DNA of 64,000 nt from Stichopus chloronotus (lineage: Eukaryota > Echinodermata > Holothuroidea > Aspidochirotida > Stichopodidae). The stretch covers positions 34,223,976-34,287,975 of the forward strand of contig CM037829.1 in NCBI GenBank assembly GCA_021234535.1. Reading direction: 5' to 3'. The position numbers and the translations under genes are program-made. The notes under the pieces were generated by a model. It did not search any database. It saw nothing but the letters and a program-made list of their open reading frames with translations, and was not told where the DNA came from. Below are positions 40,001 through 52,000 of the stretch, piece by piece (position 1 is the first letter of the stretch; each line of letters begins with the position of its first letter).

Positions 40001-43000
40001 AATCTGGTCCCTGTGTTCGGGCTATGGCACGGGATCGCGTGATTCCTGGATTCGTCTCCTGAATCCCTACAAAGATAAATCTTATGCGGGAAAATCTCTC
40101 ACACTTTTCCACAGCTGAGGTTGTAGCTACAGTTATAAATACACACACTAAATTGCAGTAGAATCTTTACCAAATGACAACTCCCTCTTTGATTTTGAAA
40201 ATCCTTTCCCAAATTTTTTTTAGAGAGGAATTCCCTGGTTTTCCAGTTTCAATTCCTTTGTACAAACACTGCTTGGTTCATCAAATTTTTTAAGAAGTTC
40301 TACAAATCTAGCAATGATAGCTCGTTCATCTTTCTGTCTCATGCAACTGATCTGTGGTGTTGTCTATTCTTTAAATTTGTTTCATGTTGATTTGAACCTT
40401 GGCCATTGAAACAAGTGCAGTGATTTGCAATAAATTAAAGAATGATGGAATGGATTTTTGCAGGTCATCTGCCTAATCTTGTAATCACTAGGACAATCAT
40501 GTTTTCATTTTATCTCATTTTATCATCAGGAAGAAGCAGAGAGGTTGTACAAGAACTGCGAGCGATTCGATCTTCTGAACGACCTCTACCAAGCCAGTGG
40601 GCAATGGGGAAAGGTTTGTTCCTGTCACTGTTTTCATCTTATGTACCCTCTGATTTATCGTCCATAAATGTCGTAAGCAAGGACTTTATGGAATTGTCGA
40701 AGCTTTAAACTTACCCCTGATTTGATTCCTGCTGACAGCACTCATTCCTCCAAAAACTTCTGGTATTGTCCTCAGGCGATGGAAACTGCAGAACTTAGAG
40801 ACAGGATCCATCTCAGGACGACGTACTACAATTATGCCAAGCACCTGGAGTCCAAGGGAGATTTCAACGGTGCAATTCCAAAGTAAGTCTTCCCTTGCGT
40901 CGGGTTTCAGCTACTCTGTGCTCAATGTCTGCTCGACAGATGAAATTGGGCTTTCTTTTTGTTTTATGCTGATATGTGATGACACCATTCAAATGAGCTG
41001 TGCCCGAAAAATGTCAGATCAGTATCATCGTAAGAATGTAGATCTTACGTGAGTCACAAGAAGATCTTGAAAGTGACAGGACTAGGCCATTAATGTGCGC
41101 TCCATGTAAAACCACTCTGAGCGGTGCACAATTTGTGATTACAAAAGGTAATGGACCAAAGATATATTGTATTACACGAAGAGGAAAAAGGAGTTTGAAA
41201 TATTTAAATAAGTAGAAAGTTTACAATGGCATTGTGCAAGAACATCTCTGTCAGAGGATAATAGATTTAGAGAGTGCTGGTCATGGGGAGGGAGTTCTTT
41301 GTTCAAAACTATTTTACCTCACCTACACACACTATGCTAGCAGTCCACTACATAAAACCAAACCCCTCTGCGGTGATTATTCTCATCGTGAATGAAACGA
41401 AATGGTACATTTTTTTAATTGTACTAAATTGATGTGTATCAGAAGCTCTCAACATTGTCCCTAACCCTCTCTGACCTTCCAGCTACGAAAAATCAGACAC
41501 TCATCGCTTTGAAGTTCCTCGGATGCTGTTTGAGGAACCGCAAGCATTGGAGGCTTACATAATGAAGACCAAAGACAAGTGAGTAGTGCACCATGAGTGA
41601 ACGAAAGTAAATCCAAAACATGGGCAAAATGAAATTGTTTATGCTTTCCAACATATTAGGGCCGTCTAGTGGCCTCCTTTTAATTTCATTTGAAGAATAT
41701 GAATCATGAAAAGAAGGAATGGGGTACTCTTTTAATATATATAGCTTCCTGAATTCATGGATGTTTCCTAATCTTAAAGGGACTATGTATTTCCAACTGT
41801 CGTTAAACAAATTTTATCAATATCTGTGTGTGTCATTTTTTTTTTTAAAGTGCAAGAGGGTTCTTACCTTCAAGTTGTTTCCTTCATCTCCATTTCCACC
41901 TTCATCTCTTCCTCCTGACCATCTCCCACACTCTTCTGTTGCTTTTCAGGACTTTGAGGAAATGGTGGGCCCAATATATGGAGAGCACAGGAGACCTCGA
42001 AACGGCTCTACAGTTTTACGAGGCATCTCAGGATTACCTCTCACAGGTCCGAATCCACTGCTATTGCGGAGCCTTGGAGAAGGTATGCCAGCAAGTCAAT
42101 GTCGCCAGTCTTTTTGTTTGTGTTTTTTTTTTCTTTTTTTTTTGCTTTCAGGTAACTTTTGATGTTTCTTTGATATTACTTTTGGTGTTTTTTGTGACCT
42201 AAACAGTGGCAAAATTGTGAAATAGGGTCATAGGACAGATACTATTGTTGCAGAAGTTAAGAACGCAAGGCGCAGGAGCTGTCACATATGTCTCCTTGCA
42301 ATTTCGGAGTCAAGCACTTGAGGAAACATGAAATTCACTTCTTTTTTTCAGAGCAGCTTCAGGACATTATTTCCGAATTTGTTTTCCCATTTTGAGATCT
42401 ATGCTTATCATTACTTCTTTCAAACAGTCCTGTGAAGTAGCCAACGAGACTGGTGACAAAGCGGCCTGTTATCACCTGGCCAGGCAGTACGAACTCCAGG
42501 TACATTCCAGACTCTTTGGACTTTAAAATTGTCCGACTTGATTGCCTATGTTGCTTTGATTAAAGATGAGACAGTCTGCCCACCCTATACATTAACCCTC
42601 AGATATAATTAGCATATTTGTACTATCTCTCAAATGGTCAGCTGTGCATCTTTGTGTTCACCACTCAGGTTCTAGCCCCCACTATCCATATTACCCATCA
42701 GATGGTAGCCAGCACTGTCTATAGCACCCACAGATGATAGATGGTACTTTCATTATTACCCCTCATATGGTATCTAGCACTGTTTTTTGTTACCCCCGAG
42801 AGGGTAGGTGGCATTGCCTATATTATCCCTCAGTTGGTTAACTATTTGTGGTACCCCCCAGGTGGCTTTCCCCACCTTCATTCTTCCCCAGAATTTATCC
42901 AGCATGTTTTCAGTTGTTATAAGAGGAAGGTTCAGTGGTTGTGTCACACTAAGCTCACATTTACTGTGTACATTACATCCTTATTCATGCAAAAAGCAAG

Positions 43001-46000
43001 AGTGAGGTTTAAAACGGTGGTGCTTGGTTCGTGTTGGGAGGCAAAACCCAAACAATTTCTCAGAAAGTACATAAAATTTTATCTTCCTGGACTGTTTTAT
43101 CCCTTGCACCAGGAGCAGTATAAGGAAGCAGTTCATTTCTTTACAAGAGCTCAAGCCTACAGCCAAGCTATAAGGATATGTAAGGTGAGTGATTGCCTAG
43201 CCTTTCTTATCGACCATGTGCTGCTTTGTACAACAAGAAAAGTGAAATACAATTTCCAATTAATCCCTTCATGTGGGTTCAATTTACAAAGGGACCATTG
43301 GAAAAGAAGCCTGTCCCTTCATGGATGTTCGATTTGGCCTCAGTACGTGTAATGGATGAAAAGTTGCTCTTGGTTTTAGTTGGATGAGACCATAGTTTGG
43401 TATTTTGGAAACAATCGAGGATGTTTTGATTCTAACCTGGATGGATTCACTTTGTAAACCTTCACTAGTTTTCATTGTGTTCTGCTTAATAAAATAAGCT
43501 TCCGATTGTGATGTCATGTGTGTGTGTGTAGGTACGTGTGTGTGTGGATGTGATACCATGCTTGTAAACACGATATCTCAAGATGAGTAATTTCATACTT
43601 GCTGTGTGGGTTGATCATATTGAGTAGACGATCCCTATAGTTTTTGGTGGAGTATAGCCGTGATAAATGTCATACTTTGTGTGTGGGTTGAGCATATTAA
43701 GTAGATGATCCCTGCTAATTTTGGTAGAGGCCAAAGGTCATTTGTGGTTACTAGAGGTCAAAATGTGAAAACCTTGAAAACAAAATATCTCAAGAAGGGT
43801 AATCATGACTAATGTCATACTTAGTGTGTGGGTTGGCCATAGTGAGTAGATGATCCCTATTGTGTTGATGAAGTTCAAAGGTCATTTGATTTCTCTAGAG
43901 GTTAAACTGTGAAAATTTTGTAAACACGGTATCTCAAAAAGCATAATATTGACTAATTTCATATTTAGTGTGTGGGTAATTGGTCATAGTAGATGATTCC
44001 TATTGATTTTGGTGGAGGTCAACTTTCATTTTCCATCACCAGAGGTCAAATTGTGGCAACGTATAAAACTTCTTAGTACGCACAGTTTTCAAAAGAGGTT
44101 AGTGTAGGCATACTTTCTCTAGAATGATAAGGCATTTGAATTTCAAACTTGGTATGTACATGTTGTACTGTGATCTTCATGAGTATTGGCAAGTAATCAC
44201 AAAGTCCTTTCACTTTCTTGTTGTGATATTAAAAAGAAATGACATCAGAGACTTCAGAACTGTCCTTGACAGGAGGGTCATTTAGTTGTCTCTTCTCCAA
44301 GGGCTCTTGTTTTGATTTCCTCTTTCTCCCGACAAAACAGGATAACGATATGGCCGACCAGTTAATGAATTTGGCTTTGATGAGCAGCAAGACGGATATG
44401 ATTGAAGCAGCCAGGTACTACGAGACCAATCCTGAGACACAAGACAAAGCTGTCATGCTCTATCATAAAGTAAGACTTCCAGAGGGAGGGTTGGTTTGGA
44501 GGGAGGGAAGGAAGGGAGGAGGGTCGGTGGGAGGGAGGGAAGGAGGGGCAGAGGGAGGGATGGAGGGAGGGAGATTTGATTGGTCCTTAGCATGATGAAA
44601 ATTCGTGACTGAGGCATGAGTGATAAATTATGTCCAAAATCTCATTCACTTTCTTCCCTGCAATGAAATTAATGCCCCCTTTTGACACTGCTTTCTCTAA
44701 TAAGCAAATAGACTGTTTGATAAGTAGCAATTGATTTTGACTTCTCCCAGATTTCCAAATTAAAAATTTAACCTTATGATAATATAATCTAACTGTACAG
44801 ATTATCCCCAAGATTGAAATTGTTCCACTTGCATATCCTAAAGATTGGTATGAACGTGAACATTCCAAAAAGTCCAGGCCGTTTTTAAACTCCTGGTGTC
44901 ACACTATTCAGCACCGTATCTCGTAATCATGTATGGTACCATTCTTCCATCAGGGAGGGCATTTCTCCAAGGCCTTGGAGCTGGCGTTTGAGAGTGAGCA
45001 GTTTGGTGCGCTCCAGCTGATATCAGACGACCTAGACGAGAAGACGGATCCGGTGCTGTTGAACAGATGTGCGGAGTTCTTCATGGAACACGGCCAGTAT
45101 GACAAAGCGGTGGACTTGTTGGTCGTGGGAGGAAAGGTATGTCGTGCCCTCTACTAATGTCCACCTCCCCCGTCCAATGTGGCATTTGGATTTCAACAAG
45201 TGTTAAAGATGCACACTGATTTCTTTTTCATGAAATTCTTTAAATTTTTCCAAAACTCTCAAGTTTCTTTCACATGCTAATGACAAATGTCCTAGCTAAG
45301 AGGATCCCAGTGTGTCACATAGAAATGAATATTAGCTAGTGAGTAATTAAGGATTGCAATATGGTTTTAGGGAAATATGATGACCACATACTGTTCATGT
45401 TAGTACTAATTTGAATGCATACAGCCAGTACAAGCCAGGGTAAAAAAAATTCCAAAAGTTTGACTTTTCATAAATATTGAATGTGAAACTTGACTTCCTA
45501 TACCCAAACATTGCCATGAGGTTATCCCTTTAAAATCCTCAGAAATTTATCAATGTCAATTGAATGTGCCGCTTTCAGGAGAGGAAACTCCTCAGCTACT
45601 TAAGTTTTGGAAAGAAAAGCCAGGTCTAAAAAAAAAAGAAACATTTTGACTAGAGGCCCTGTTACATTAAATGTTTTGCTTCCAAGATAATAATGTAGCT
45701 ACACATGGGGAAAAACTTGTTTATCAGTGCCATGCCTGGTATTTGTTACGATTATTTGTTCCACTCTATTCTGGCTTAATCACTTCTGTGAATGACATTT
45801 TCAAGATGTGTTGTTACAGCCATTTCCTTGACTTTGAACAGCCTCAAAATGGAGCTGATAAGCTTTCAAACATCCATCTGGTCTATCCAACCATTTTCCT
45901 ATCAATGAATTTAATTGACTGGTTATCACATCAGAGACGTGACTGATATGTGTATCTCTTTCTAAAGTTCACTAACTTTGAGATGCAGGTCGGTGATCAT

Positions 46001-49000
46001 TTGATATGTTTTCCTAGCTAGAGCGCATCAAACTGTACCGCCAATCTCCATGATCTGACTTGCACATTGTCTTTACCCTGTGTCAATTTGTTTGACAAAT
46101 CTGGGACTGTCCAAAGATCAGTGTTTGAAAGTTAATCTCTTTATACAGACTCACAGCATACAAGGTGTTGCAGACAACCTCATTACCCCACCTTTCTTAA
46201 GTTCACCAACTTTGAGATGTAGGTCCGTGATTGTTTGGTCTGCTGTGTAAATGAAAATGCATCAAACTGTACCGCCGATCTCCATGATTCAATAGCATGT
46301 TTTCTATTCCCTGTGTCAAATTTGTTTGGCAAGTGCAAGGCTCTGTCAGAAGGTCATAATTCGAAAGTTAATCTCTGACAGACTCACAGCACACATAATG
46401 TTGCAGGCAACATTTTTACCTAACCAGTCCCCTAATATGCTTTGACAAAAGTATTGTTTCTGATCAAACGTGCGACCATCTCAACCACTACTTTCCTGCC
46501 GGGAGGTCGACGCTGTCAGAGATGAATCTGACGTGGATGTAAAAATAGCTTCCAGAATATTTGGAAGTATTGGAAACTCTACTGAGCCCTACATGACGAG
46601 AAAATCTCACCCTGTATTATGTCGAGTGACTTGAATCTGGACTTTCAGAAGAGAAAACTGACCTTTTGATATCCAGTCTCTGTGGATCAGCTTTCACACC
46701 TGTCAAATACTATACAAGTAGAAGAAATGCCTGATGCAATACAACATAGGTTCTCTACAGCTCAGTAGTTTGCTTCAAAGTAATTTGTGTCTCTTTGATC
46801 GATTGTGGCTATTCCTATTCCCAAAATGCACTGCTTAGTTTTCCTTGATGTGACAGCAACTGCAAAGCCAGTGAAACAGCCCATGCCCTTCAGACCTTGG
46901 TCAAAGATCGTTTGTGGAACCATTATTGATAAACAAACTTTGTGGTCTTAAAGGTTCCTACCATTCACCTAAATACACCCCCCCCTAAAAAAAAAATAAA
47001 AGCCTGCAGTTACAAACAGAAGTATGTTTTCAATGTGTCCAGATGTTTTTCTTTTTTCTGAAACATAGATGTGTTGATCAACTGGCACCAATTTTTGTCA
47101 CTGTTTATAGTGTTTATTCTGTAGGAAAAAGAGATGGGGGTTTGGTCACTGTATGCTTAATACCCATTTAGCTTTTAAACGCTAAAACCTCTCATTTGAA
47201 ACTGCTGATGACTCATGCAAGCATTAATCGTTATTTGTAAAGTGGGCTGCAAGAAAACCAAAATAGAAAGGAAATGAGCAATTTCGATGTGTTACCATTT
47301 TGTTTACAATTTTGATTATCAAAACAGTGTCCATGGATGCATGCAAACCAAGCAAAACATCATATAAACTCAGTTGCTTTACAGTCATTTATTTCTTTCT
47401 CTTTTGCAGGAAAATGTTTTTATTCTGTGCTATGTTTCATGTTTTTATCTTCATCAGTACTTTGAAGCGCTGGAACTCTGCCAACAGCATAGCGTGCAGA
47501 TCACGGAAAAGCTGGCGGAGAAGATGACGCTGGCAAAAGATGGAGAACAAGGAGATCTGAGACTGAAACTGCTGGAGAAAGTAGCTGACCTCTGTTTTCT
47601 CCAGGGATCTTACCATCTAGCGACCAAAAAGTACACACAGGCTGGCAACAAAGGCAAGGTCGGTCCCCTACATGTCCCTTAAATTTTCCTGCTCGAATTT
47701 GTTTTGTGTCAGTTTTATTTCTAATACTGCCTCTAGTGGAGAAAATCCAAGCCTACCACTTTTTGACAAAGTTTTTTTTTCATGGCAGATCATACCAGAC
47801 AGCAAATACTTTTTTCAAAGAGGTGGGTGCCCTCTGAAGAATTATTTGGTGTCTTTGCAAAACATCAGAGAAGCTCACCACCAGAATGACTTTATGTGAG
47901 GATCAAAAAGAAGATAACAACAATGCATATTTATACCTTTCATGTAAAGACAACATGTTATTGTTGTTATACGATATTTCTCCATGCAAAACAAATCTTC
48001 TTCATAGAGATGATGGGACACAAGTATCGTGCCAACATTTTCAGTGAGATTATAGTCTTGTGTTGGATTGAAAAGGATGAAAAAATACTGAAATTGCATA
48101 CAGCTGGACACTTTCAATTTTCACATGATTATTGTTTTTTGTCTTCTCAATTTTTAGCTTATACCAGCATGCTGGTGTGAGCTTATGTAATCATGTGGCG
48201 TCTCTCTATCCTTCTATCTAGCTATCTGTCCACAATTCAAAAACACTTTTCCTCCTACATACTTTCATGGATGTGTTTGAAACTTACATGCAATGTTCCT
48301 TGGATGGTGGACTATTTGGGGTAGTAAGGAAATTTGGGCCCAAGGTTCCATGTGGACCCTTTGGCCCATGTTATGAAATTCTGCAAAATGCTTCTCCTTC
48401 TACAGATTCTCAAGTACCATGTAGATGGTTTGTCATAATGATACTCCAATAATGGTACCTTCAGGTTGTTCAGGAATTTTGGATCCAAGGTCCCATGTGG
48501 GCTCTTTGTCCAATTTTATGAAATTCTGTAAAATGTTTCTTCTCCTACACGCTTTCATGGATGTGTCTGAACGTAGACGCAATGTTCCTTGGTTGGTGGA
48601 TCATGTGGGGTGTTCAGAAATTTTGGGCCTATGGTCCCATGTGGGCCCTTTGACCCATTTTGTGAAATTCTGCAAGTTTTTCTCCTCCTACAGATTCTCT
48701 TGTACAATATTGATGATATGTCATAATGATACTCCATCGGTGATGCCCTTAGGGTGTTCGGGTATTTTGGGTGCAAGGTCTCATGTGGGCCCTTTGGCCC
48801 ATTTTATGAAATTCTGCAAAAGGCCTCTCCTTCAGATTCTCTTTTACAATGTAGTTGGTTTGTTCATAATGATACTCCATTAGTGATGCCCTCAGGGTGT
48901 TCAGGAATTTTGGGTTTAAGGTCCCATGTTGTCCCTTTGGCCCATATTATGAAATTCTGCAAAATGCTTCTCCTTCTACATGATCTCATGGATGTGTTTG

Positions 49001-52000
49001 AAACTTAGGCACAATGTTCCTTGGGTGGTGGATCATGTTGGGTGTTCAGGAATTTTGGGCCTAGGGTCCCATGTGGGCCCTTTGGCCCATTTTGTGAAAT
49101 TCCTACAAAATGGTTTTCCTCCTACAGATTCTCTTGTACCATGTTGATGGTTTATCATAACGATGCTCTGTCAATGGTTACCTACATGGTGTTCAGTGAT
49201 TGTGGGTGGTCTAGGATTTCAAATAACATTCAGGCACTTGGTTGAAGATATAAGCTTCTGCACCATTGGTGCTCTAGTCCCTGTTTTCCTTGTGATATGA
49301 TTTTTTTTTGTTTTCATTTGTCACAAAGTGGTAAAGTATTTATGTACATTATGATCCATCTGATGAATGACTTACATTTTCTATTGTCCTCAATCATTCT
49401 TGTCAACCTTTGCTTCTCCCAGGCTATGAGGGCACTGCTCAAGTCCGGAGACACCGAAAAGATCATATTCTTTGCCGGTGTGTCACGTCAGAAAGAGATC
49501 TACGTGATGGCAGCAAACTACTTGCAGTCTCTAGACTGGAGGAAAGACCCCGAGATCATGAAAAACATCATCGGGTTCTACACCAAGGGGAGAGCTTTGG
49601 ATTCCCTAGCAGGATTCTACGATGCCTGTGCGCAGGTAAATGCAAACAGCGCCATCAACATTGGAGTAGGAAACTCAATGTTGAGCTCATCATTCTGTTA
49701 CTGTAGATGTTACCAAAATTTTGTGTCTGTAGAAACTGTGGCTGCCTAGAAGGGTGAAACAGTCAGTGTCAGTAACAAAATGACTCACTACAAAATAATC
49801 TATCTGCGGTTTCAAAGGAAAATTCCAAAAGACAGAATCACATGAGCCGTTTCCGGAAAACATACCTGAAAGGGAAATTTTTGAGCCATGGTACTGCTAG
49901 TTTTTCTTGTTTTCTTCCAGCACAGTCCTTGACTTTTGTGTGGTCATTCTTGTGCACATCATGATGTGACCCCATAATGCAAAATGTGTTTCCCTTCTGG
50001 TTCTAGGTTGAAATAGATGAATACCAGAATTATGACAAGGCCCTGGGAGCGCTCAGCGAAGCTTACAAATGTCTGAACAAGGCCAAGATGAAGAACCAGT
50101 CACTCCAGGAAGAGAAGCTGGCAGCTCTCAAACATCGAATCGGGCTGGTGAAGAAATTCGTCCAAGCTCGAAGGTTAGGCCAAGAGTTCAGATTGATCTG
50201 CAACACATACTTACATTTAAGTCATTCTTCTATCCCTTTTGCCCCCCCCCCCTTCCCATCAGCAGTGCCTTGAGCATCATTAGCATGCGGGGAAGGGGAG
50301 CAGATTTAATTTGTGATGTTCCTAGCAGTTTTGCCACAGTTAACAAAAGTGTGCAATACATGTACGCAATAGTATAAATCTCCTCAATAGCCTGCCTGCA
50401 AGATGATTATGCAGTAACCTTCCTCCCTACTTATCAGTTTCGTCATAATCTGTGAAAGGATACTTTCATAGATTATTTCAAAGATTTCTTTCTTATTATA
50501 AACAAGTTTAAAACATTTTGTTTGAACTTTCTATTGACTCATTTTAAGAAATATGGATAATTCAAAGATTAATTTGTACATATTCGAGTTGTTTACTTGC
50601 ATATTTTTAGTGGGAAAGTCCCTGTCGTGTCAAATGTAGCACTGCCAGCATTCATTGTCAGCAAAGAACTCTGACCTTTTGATTTGTTACATAAACTGAT
50701 GTCATTCCAACTGTTTATTTACATTCTTGTGGCCAACACACATTTGACGGGGGTGATGAAATTGCTCAGTGACAGTTTTTGAAAAGCAAAAGTGGTGCTT
50801 ACCCTTTGGCACAGTTTTACTCTTATGTTTTAAGAGAGGCAAACAATGGAAAATCCCCATAGTTTGGTACTAAACAAAGATGTGTGAGACTTCAGATTTG
50901 CATCAGACCACTGAAATATATCTGTTCCGCTGTCAGAAAATCTCGTTTTTGAATGCAACGAAACCATTACTTTGTAATCACACAGCAGTGTGTGTGTATG
51001 TGTGATTGTGACTGCCAACATTGTTAACAAGATATCTCAAGAAGGGAAGCTGGACAGATCTCACATTTAGTGCATAGATGAACCACATTGACTACAAAAA
51101 TCCTAGTATTTTAGGTGGATGTCAAAGGTCATTTGATGTCAACAAGGGCCAGATTGTGAAAACCCTGTAGACATTATATTTCAAGAAGGGAAGCTTGGAC
51201 CGATCTCATATTGGTATTTAAGTGTACCACATTGATTACAAGATCCCTACTGATTTTGGTGGAGGTCAAAAGTCATTTGAGGTCAACAGTTGTTAAATTG
51301 TGAAAATATTGTAAACACAATATCTCAAGAACTAAAACTTGGGCAGATCTCCCATTTACACTGTAGGTGTATCTCATTGAGTATACAAGGATTCTGTTGT
51401 CTTTGGTGAAGGTCAAAGGTATTTGAGGTCAACAGGGTCATATTATGGAATTCTTGTAAACAACATATTTCAAGGAGGGAAGCTTGTAGAGGTGTCATGT
51501 TCAGTATGTAGTTGTATCTCATTTAGTACAAGCACTGTTTAGTCTTTAATGGCGGTCAAAGGTCATTCCATGTCAACAAGTGTCAAATTGTGAAAACGTT
51601 GTAGACTTGATCTCAAGAAAGTAAGCTTGTGCAGATCTCATATTTCATATAAAGCATAGGTAGCTTGTGACACATACCAATGATAAAATATCAGATTCAG
51701 AAAAAAAAATGCTCATAATGGATCATTGAAACCACAATGCATCTGTGCTTTCTGGTTATCGTTGAAATGCTTCCCCTTCCCTCCACAGAACTTACGACGA
51801 AGATCCTGAGGAGGCCATGAAACAGTGTCAGGTCCTGCTGGAAGAACCGGAGCTGGACTCGGCCGTGAGGATCGGAGACGTTTTTGGGATGATCATAGAA
51901 CACTATGCGAGACAGGAAGATTTCAGAAAAGTGAGTATCTAGTGCGAGGGTGGTTAGGCTGACATCGATTTGATTCACGATATGCCAGTTCGCAACACTT

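Noticed and set aside
41719..42162. 147-codon plus-strand ORF
   Set aside because: Reads IFT140 exon 41950-42082 in the wrong frame with flanking intron.
42741..43352. 203-codon plus-strand ORF
   Set aside because: It joins minisatellite sequence, intron and the real IFT140 exon 43113-43184 by read-through.
48425..48883. 152-codon plus-strand ORF
   Set aside because: It lies wholly inside the ~143-bp tandem array and repeats with the monomer; it is not a gene.
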